A program made the position numbers and the translations under genes. DNA of 10,422 nt. It comes from an uncultured Campylobacter sp. (GTDB taxonomy: Bacteria > Campylobacterota > Campylobacteria > Campylobacterales > Campylobacteraceae). Positions 6,483 to 10,422 of this stretch are shown here, piece by piece (positions within the stretch are counted from its first letter, which is position 1; each line of letters starts with the position of its first letter). Under the pieces are notes generated by a model. It was not told where the DNA came from. It searched no databases and was given only the letters and a program-made list of their open reading frames with translations. The stretch is taken from assembly GCF_938002845.1 (NCBI RefSeq), contig NZ_CALKZP010000018.1, positions 1 to 10,422 on the forward strand, read 5' to 3'.

Positions 6483-7025
6483 TTATTTAAAAAGCAAATC
6501 GGATTTTAGCTTGGAATAAACCTGCTCGCCTTTTAACTCACGGACGATTTGTAGTGCGAATTCCATCGCAGTAGCAGGACCTTTCGAAGTCATTATATTT
6601 TGATCTTTTACGACATTCGCCGCATTTGTATAGCCTAGGTGAGCGATCTGATTTTCAAAACCTGGATAACAAGTGTAAGAGCTTTTTAGCACACCTGCGG
6701 TGGCTAGTGCCCACGGAGCAGCACATATTGCGCCGATCTTGGCATTGTTTGCGTCGAAGTTGCGCAGTATCTGCCCCAGCTTCTCGCTCTTTGCCAAATT
6801 TTCGGCTCCGGGCAAGCCGCCTGGCAAAACGATCATATCAAATTCCGAAACTTTTATATCGTCTAAAATTTCATCGGCGATCATCTCTACGCCGTGCGCA
6901 CCGCAGACGCATTTCTTATCCAGCCCCACGGATGCTGCATCGATCTCCGCGCGGCGCAAAATATCGATCAAACTTACCGCCTCGATCTCTTCAAAACCGT
7001 TTGCCAAAACGATCGCTACTTTCAT
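6483..7025 (-). CDS. DJ-1/PfpI family protein (ThiJ/YajL-like), 180 aa
   Basis: A cytoplasmic member of the DJ-1 superfamily, whose close relatives protect against oxidative and carbonyl stress (deglycase, glyoxalase or chaperone activities have been claimed). The signature residues are present: GFEEIEAV with the conserved Glu (about residue 15), LPGGLPGAENL (about 67-77), the nucleophile Cys101 in GAICAAPWALA, and TSKGPATAMEFAL near the end. Length is typical (about 180-196). The start ATG 7025 has AAAGGAG about 6 bases upstream, and this ribosome site overlaps the TAA stop of the cytochrome gene. The two genes are therefore almost certainly cotranscribed and probably translationally coupled. 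Whether it is nearer to YajL or another subgroup is not decided. Confidence 0.92.
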   Translation of the reverse strand: MKVAIVLANGFEEIEAVSLIDILRRAEIDAASVGLDKKCVCGAHGVEMIADEILDDIKVSEFDMIVLPGGLPGAENLAKSEKLGQILRNFDANNAKIGAICAAPWALATAGVLKSSYTCYPGFENQIAHLGYTNAANVVKDQNIMTSKGPATAMEFALQIVRELKGEQVYSKLKSDLLFK

Positions 7026-7035
7026 CTACGCTCCT

Positions 7036-7611
7036 TTATTTTAGGTATGAGCCCTGCTCGCTCGGGGCGGTCGAAATTTCAGTATTCGTGCTCCTACTAG
7101 ACGAGCTATCGTATAGGAACGAATCGTCGCCTTTTAGATAAGCAATGATGTAGCCTAGCTCCGTAGCGCCCGTCTTAGCGGCGATCGGCTGCATGATATT
7201 TTTTGTCTTGCCACCATAACTTAGATCTGTAGTGTATTGCGACATAGCTATCGAGATCTCTTTGGCGTCCATATCTTTGAGTTTACGCGATACTCCATAA
7301 GCTCTTTTTTGGCCATTCTCGCCGTGGCAGGAAGCGCACTTCTCGGCAAAGATCGCTCCGCCTTTTTCTTTTAAAGAATTTATATTTCGATTTACCTTGC
7401 CGCTATGGGTTTTACTACCTGCGACCGGAGTATTTTTATAGATATTTACGGTTACATTTTCATCTTTAGAATGCTTTTCGATTAGGGATTTTAGCTCTTT
7501 GGCAAACTCTCCTTTGGCTTCAAATACGTATGTATCGTCGTTTGTGTTATCCGCAGCATTTAGAGCGAAAGTAAAAAAACATGCTAAAAAAGAAATTTTA
7601 AAAATTTTCAT
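7036..7611 (-). CDS. Periplasmic class I c-type cytochrome (191 aa)
   Basis: An electron carrier exported by a Sec signal peptide (about residues 1-20, cleavage after LNAA). The heme c motif is CASCH (92-96). The likely axial methionine is Met140 in NIMQPIA, and a C-terminal helix (ELGYIIAYLKG, about 151-161) completes a single-heme fold. Between signal and heme domain there is an extra segment of about 55 residues (EAKGEFAKELKSLIEKHSKD region), and a Ser/Thr-rich tail of about 25 residues follows the heme domain. The start ATG 7611 is preceded by AAGG and six T. The gene starts only 22 bases after the porin terminator, so its promoter must overlap that hairpin or it depends on read-through. 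DJ-1 follows at a distance of 10 bases. The redox partner is unknown. Confidence 0.9.
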   Translation of the reverse strand: MKIFKISFLACFFTFALNAADNTNDDTYVFEAKGEFAKELKSLIEKHSKDENVTVNIYKNTPVAGSKTHSGKVNRNINSLKEKGGAIFAEKCASCHGENGQKRAYGVSRKLKDMDAKEISIAMSQYTTDLSYGGKTKNIMQPIAAKTGATELGYIIAYLKGDDSFLYDSSSSRSTNTEISTAPSEQGSYLK

Positions 7612-7633
7612 AAAAAACCTTGGTTTTAAATTT

Positions 7634-7660
7634 AAAAAGGGCGAAGCAAAAGCTTCGCCC
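7634..7660 (-). terminator. Strong rho-independent terminator after the porin gene
   Basis: On the minus strand, GGGCGAAGC, TTTT loop and GCTTCGCCC form a perfect 9-bp stem (7660-7639) followed by TTTTT (7638-7634). It lies 26 bases after the porin stop. A second small hairpin, TTTACCT/AGGTAAA (7665-7671 and 7677-7683), sits between the stop codon and the terminator and may protect the 3' end. Confidence 0.92.
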
Positions 7661-7686
7661 TAATTTTACCTGTATAAGGTAAATAA

Positions 7687-8949
7687 TTAGAAGCTGTATT
7701 TAGCCTCGAATCTAATTCGATCATTTTTCTCATCGGCAGCCCCTGCAGCACCATCAATCTTATAGTGCGAATACCAAGTTTTGAAGCTTAGCTTTTCATT
7801 ATATTTATAAGAAATTCTACCTACTGCTTCGTATGCATCTTTACCAGCTGACTTACCATCTAGGTAATCGGCACCGATTCTGATACCAGTATCAGGAATA
7901 GTATAGCCTGCTACTGCATACCAATAATGATTTTTACCAGTAAAGTTCGTATAATCTAGCAACTGCTCACCCGGGCTGATAAAGGAGCCTTGATCTTCAA
8001 AGGATACAAAAGAAGCGCGATCTTTATTATCAGGCTCAAATCTTAAATAACCTGCAGCTAAATCGATACCGAATAGACCCATACTAGCCTCTGCAGCCCA
8101 AAAATCTGCATCACCTACATCAGTCTCTGCAACAAACACTGGTGGAACAGGAATGTTATTCCAATGGCCATAAGACGCTTTGTCAAAATCAGAAAATGCA
8201 TATTGACCTTTTAAACCAATATTGAAATCATCGGAAATATCAAAGTTAAATGCTAACTCTGCAGCGAAAAGATCGGCTACATCCTCTAAAGAGTTATACC
8301 ATAGTTGGAAAGCTACCGGATCGTATGAACCCATAGCCCCTATGCCATATAGATTATGATCGGTAGTTAATTTTCCTCCTAATGGAGCCATTGCACCTGT
8401 TCTATTCCACTTAAGGCTGCCAATATCACTATCATTCTCTAAAGAGTCCATCCAAAAGCCAGTAAGAGTTAGCCCCTCGATATCGGTGCTAGTAATCTTA
8501 ACACCGTCCCCATACATATCATCCGTAAAGAACGAACCTATACCCTGGCGACCAACTGTAATCGTAGTGCCGCCAATAGCATATCCTAAGTAGGCCTTGG
8601 CAATATCAAATTGAGACTCATCATCCTCTTCATTTTTCTCCTGAAGATATACACCGTCTGAAGATGAAAAAGTCTGACCGTTATCTCTATCCATGAACCT
8701 AACACCGACTACACCGAAAAAGTTATCGTCGATTTTAGCTTTGAAATCTACTTCGGATTTGAATTCCCAGACACTAGATTTCTCGCGGTGGACATTTTTA
8801 TCGGATTCATTATTGTGTGTATATCGCATACGAGCGTATCCGTTTAGATCCACATCCTTGATAGCTTCCTCTAACGGAACAGCACTTGCACTCATAGCAA
8901 GAGCACCTGCAGCGACTGCTGCCGCTAAACTAAGTTTAACTAGTTTCAT
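7687..8949 (-). CDS. porA: Major outer membrane porin, Campylobacter PorA/MOMP type (420 aa)
   Basis: The general diffusion channel and dominant surface protein of Campylobacter, a beta-barrel trimer in the outer membrane. The signal peptide is MKLVKLSLAAAVAAGALAMS plus ASA (1-23); the mature start VPLEEAIKDVDLNGYARMRY is characteristic of this family. Alternating hydrophobic and polar strands run throughout (for example VGVRFMDRDNG, GYARMRYTH, RIGADYLDG), and the last residue is Phe in RFEAKYSF, the usual outer-membrane assembly signal. The frame is open to 8991, but ATG 8949 is chosen because AAAGGAG is six bases upstream and the signal peptide starts there. The gene is monocistronic, ended by a strong hairpin. 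Candidate -10 boxes are TATAAT (9005-9000) and TACTAT with an upstream TGC (8985-8980). A short RNA encoded just upstream could pair with its ribosome site. Confidence 0.93.
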   Translation of the reverse strand: MKLVKLSLAAAVAAGALAMSASAVPLEEAIKDVDLNGYARMRYTHNNESDKNVHREKSSVWEFKSEVDFKAKIDDNFFGVVGVRFMDRDNGQTFSSSDGVYLQEKNEEDDESQFDIAKAYLGYAIGGTTITVGRQGIGSFFTDDMYGDGVKITSTDIEGLTLTGFWMDSLENDSDIGSLKWNRTGAMAPLGGKLTTDHNLYGIGAMGSYDPVAFQLWYNSLEDVADLFAAELAFNFDISDDFNIGLKGQYAFSDFDKASYGHWNNIPVPPVFVAETDVGDADFWAAEASMGLFGIDLAAGYLRFEPDNKDRASFVSFEDQGSFISPGEQLLDYTNFTGKNHYWYAVAGYTIPDTGIRIGADYLDGKSAGKDAYEAVGRISYKYNEKLSFKTWYSHYKIDGAAGAADEKNDRIRFEAKYSF

Positions 8950-8979
8950 TTTGAACTCCTTTAAAAGTTTGTAAGCGCA

Positions 8980-9005
8980 ATAGTAGCACAAAATGACAAA
9001 TTATA
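8980..9005 (-). promoter_or_regulatory. Porin promoter region (two candidate -10 boxes)
   Basis: TATAAT (9005-9000) sits downstream of AT-rich sequence (AGTATTTTTCAG), with an expected leader of about 45 bases. TACTAT (8985-8980) has the extended TGC directly upstream and would give a leader of about 25 bases. Either or both could drive porA; the first has the better hexamer, the second the extended element. Confidence 0.55.
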
Positions 9006-9086
9006 TGCTTAAAATAGGCTGAAAAATACTAAAATTTTACCAAATTGTTACCGAGTATTTACCGAAAACCCAAATTTAACGGGCAT

Positions 9087-9115
9087 AAAAAAAGCGAGAC
9101 CCACACAGGCCTCGC
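9087..9115 (-). terminator. Rho-independent terminator upstream of porA
   Basis: On the minus strand, GCGAGGCC (9115-9108) pairs with GGTCTCGC (9101-9094), eight pairs including one G-U, with loop TGTGTG, followed by seven T (9093-9087). No protein gene ends near it, which implies a short non-coding transcript or an old gene end. Confidence 0.88.
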
Positions 9116-9145
9116 CGATTATTGAAAGGAGTTCTAATTTCGATA
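9087..9145 (-). ncRNA. Candidate ~59-nt small RNA with anti-Shine-Dalgarno motif
   Basis: Directly upstream of porA on the same strand are, in order, an extended -10 (TGATATAAT, 9159-9151), about 25 unstructured bases containing GAACTCCTTT (9134-9125), and a strong intrinsic terminator. GAACTCCTTT is the exact complement of AAAGGAGTTC in the porA ribosome site (8962-8953). No open reading frame fits the transcript. The predicted RNA would be about 59 bases from A9145 to the U-run. It could act on porA mRNA and possibly on other ribosome sites such as the AAAGGAG of the DJ-1 gene (seven bases). The promoter lacks an obvious -35, and a relic ribosome site on the opposite strand is an alternative reading. 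Not tested by any expression data here. Confidence 0.55.
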
Positions 9146-9150
9146 TGGGG

Positions 9151-9159
9151 ATTATATCA
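9151..9159 (-). promoter_or_regulatory. Extended -10 element of the small RNA candidate
   Basis: TGATATAAT (9159-9151) is a consensus extended -10 in the TGN-TATAAT form. The start is expected near A9145. Upstream sequence is not especially AT-rich and no -35 hexamer is visible at the usual distance. Confidence 0.6.
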
Positions 9160-9736
9160 GGCTGCGGTAAACAGACGGCAACACCTCTTTCATGCGGGAG
9201 AAATTTGATAAAATTTTACGACGTGAAATTTTATGAATGAAATTTCAAGACACAAAATTTGCAAAGCGTGGGTTTTAAAAATCTACGCGATATCTTATCG
9301 GCTAAGAATACAAGCACTGAGAACGAGCAGTGCGCGAAAAACTGCGAGAAAGTAAATTTATAAGAATTCCTCGAATTAAAATTTTAGCGTGGCTGTATTT
9401 CTATAATATAGAATTTTGCGGACAAAATGGCACTAGCAAGGAATTTAAGCGCGAAAGAAGTGGATATGAAATGCGAGCCGAGCCATATAAGTAAGATGTG
9501 TAGCGCAGAATTTTGTGAAATATAAAATTCCACAACTTATAAAATATAAAATTTATGCAGGCAATCGCATAAAGAATCAGCGGACTTTAAAGCGCAAGCA
9601 AATCGCGCCAGCCCGCTAGATTAAAAACAGGAGCTATTGCCTTCGTAAGAGTAGAGAACGAAACAAAAGCGTTCATCGCAAATTAAAAGCAGGCTAGCTT
9701 ACCTTCAAGGGCGCAGCGGCTAAAAATCGCGTGGGA
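9160..9736. other. Intergenic region without a recognisable gene
   Basis: About 575 bases of AT-rich spacer. It has a perfect 9-bp-arm inverted repeat (ATAAAATTT 9208-9216, AAATTTTAT 9226-9234), a small GCACTG/CAGTGC hairpin (9314-9333) and a lone TATAAT (9402-9407, +) with no gene after it. The words AAATATAAAATT recur near 9518 and 9540. A minus-strand frame from ATG 9676 to TAG 9401 is interrupted by one TAA; its two pieces (29 and about 59 codons) have no supporting features, so I do not call it. Confidence 0.5.
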
Positions 9737-10123
9737 TTAAAAGCTAATATTTTCGCTCTCTGGTACAGCAATAGCGTCGTTTTTATGCATTTGTTTGGTC
9801 TCGATTTTGCCGATGTCATAAGCGCGCGGAGCAACGGAACCCGCTTTGCGCGAGATGATTCGCATATCGGTGATAGCGCCTGCTGCGGTACTTATGTAGG
9901 CAGTATCTCCCGCAGCCGCATAATATCTGCTTGCGTGAGCGGTGTAGAGCTCGCCGCTGGATAGGTCTTTAAACGTATAGACGTAAGCTGTGGAGCTTTG
10001 ACGAGTGTAGTTTACGATCTCGGATTTTAGCGAGCGTAAGTTGCCTGCAGGCGTCGGAGCGGTGCTTACGGCGCAGCCTACGATGCCAAGAGCCAAAAGT
10101 GCGAAAAATATGAAATTTTTCAT
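9737..10123 (-). CDS. Small lipoprotein of unknown function (128 aa)
   Basis: MKNFIFFALLALGIVGC is a clear lipoprotein signal peptide with lipobox IVGC (Cys17), so the mature protein of about 112 residues should be lipid-anchored in the cell envelope. The body is Ala/Ser/Tyr/Thr-rich and looks beta-rich (STAYVYTFKDLSSGELYTAH, then AAAGDTAYIS and ITDMRIISRK). It ends in a polar tail (PESENISF) without a membrane segment. I do not recognise a family. The start ATG 10123 has AAAGGA six bases upstream. The gene stands alone; no good terminator or promoter could be assigned. Confidence 0.8.
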   Translation of the reverse strand: MKNFIFFALLALGIVGCAVSTAPTPAGNLRSLKSEIVNYTRQSSTAYVYTFKDLSSGELYTAHASRYYAAAGDTAYISTAAGAITDMRIISRKAGSVAPRAYDIGKIETKQMHKNDAIAVPESENISF

Positions 10124-10422
10124 TCAGTATCCTTTATTTGTAAAATTTGAACTTTTAGAGTAGTAGGTTTGGGCTTAAAGTTTGCTTTTTTGAGGGGCAT
10201 CGGAGCAGAATTTAAGCAGATCTCTCTTAGCGTTAGGCGGAGCAAGAGCGCGCTTTTGACGATTTTTCTATATAAATGGAGCAAAATTTAGCGACAATCG
10301 CGAGCGAGACTTGGTAGTCGCGTCTAAATCAAACACGGCAGAACTTTAGCTTCTTTTACCTGGCTAGCTTGCATCAGCAACCTTTGCGGCGCTGACCGCG
10401 ATATTTGCTAAAATCGGACTCG
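10124..10422. other. Right-end non-coding stretch with a possible plus-strand promoter
   Basis: No gene is supported here. TTTGCTAAAAT near 10404-10414 is a fair extended -10 (TGC-TAAAAT) that may serve a plus-strand gene beyond the window. On the minus strand, 18 codons open from the edge (ending at TAG 10366-10364, peptide SPILANIAVSAAKVADAS) could be the tail of a gene, but this is too short to call. Confidence 0.35.

Noticed and set aside
6626..7141. A 171-codon plus-strand frame overlapping the DJ-1 and cytochrome genes
   Set aside because: It is antisense to two confidently identified genes, crosses their junction, and its translation is Arg/Ser/Leu-rich without any motif.
8950..8991. 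Start of the porin at 8991
   Set aside because: The extra 14 residues precede a perfect signal peptide and overlap the ribosome site and promoter.
9145..9238. A 31-codon plus-strand peptide starting at ATG 9145 after AAAGGAG
   Set aside because: Spacing from ribosome site to ATG is long (13 bases), no promoter is seen on that strand, and the peptide has no features; the opposite-strand small RNA explains the sequence better.
9401..9676. A minus-strand frame of about 90 codons with one stop as a second pseudogene
   Set aside because: The hydrophobic translation comes from AT-rich DNA, and no ribosome site or recognisable blocks exist.
10364..10420. Tail of a minus-strand gene entering from the right edge
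   Set aside because: Only 18 codons are available, which is too little to distinguish from chance.

Overview
The window looks like chromosomal DNA of a Campylobacter, probably one of the higher-GC oral-type species (C. gracilis / C. showae / C. rectus group). The reasons are a PorA-type major outer membrane porin, extended -10 promoters (TGN-TATAAT) without clear -35 boxes, a poly-G tract of the kind that drives phase variation in this genus, and non-coding DNA in which the palindromic word AAATTT recurs constantly between GC-rich words. The species cannot be fixed from sequence reading alone.

Layout. Positions 3-1019 (+) hold the 3' part of murI, glutamate racemase, which carries an unusual hydrophilic insert near its C-terminus. 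Positions 1020-1830 are non-coding and contain a degenerate tandem repeat with an exact 37-bp period. Positions 1831-2219 (-) encode an EexN-like lipoprotein whose signal peptide is interrupted by a G8 tract; one more G would restore the frame, so it is OFF as read. Positions 2491-4948 (-) form a two-gene operon, ydfG (SDR dehydrogenase) followed by an NhaC-family antiporter, starting in a divergent promoter region that contains a perfect 21-bp inverted repeat. Positions 5192-5887 (+) encode an unidentified polytopic membrane protein. Positions 5888-6482 contain what looks like a gene remnant with several in-frame stops. Positions 6483-7611 (-) are a cytochrome c plus DJ-1/PfpI operon. Positions 7687-8949 (-) are the major porin, with a strong terminator just after it and a candidate ~60-nt small RNA just upstream (9087-9145, -). 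Positions 9116-9736 are largely featureless. Positions 9737-10123 (-) encode a small lipoprotein of unknown function, and the right end has no convincing gene.

How the parts relate. Most genes serve the cell envelope: peptidoglycan precursor supply (murI), the outer-membrane channel (porin), two lipoproteins, two inner-membrane proteins and a periplasmic cytochrome. The two observations most worth following are the poly-G switch in the EexN-like lipoprotein and the small RNA candidate. That RNA contains ten bases exactly complementary to the ribosome-binding site of the porin encoded immediately downstream.
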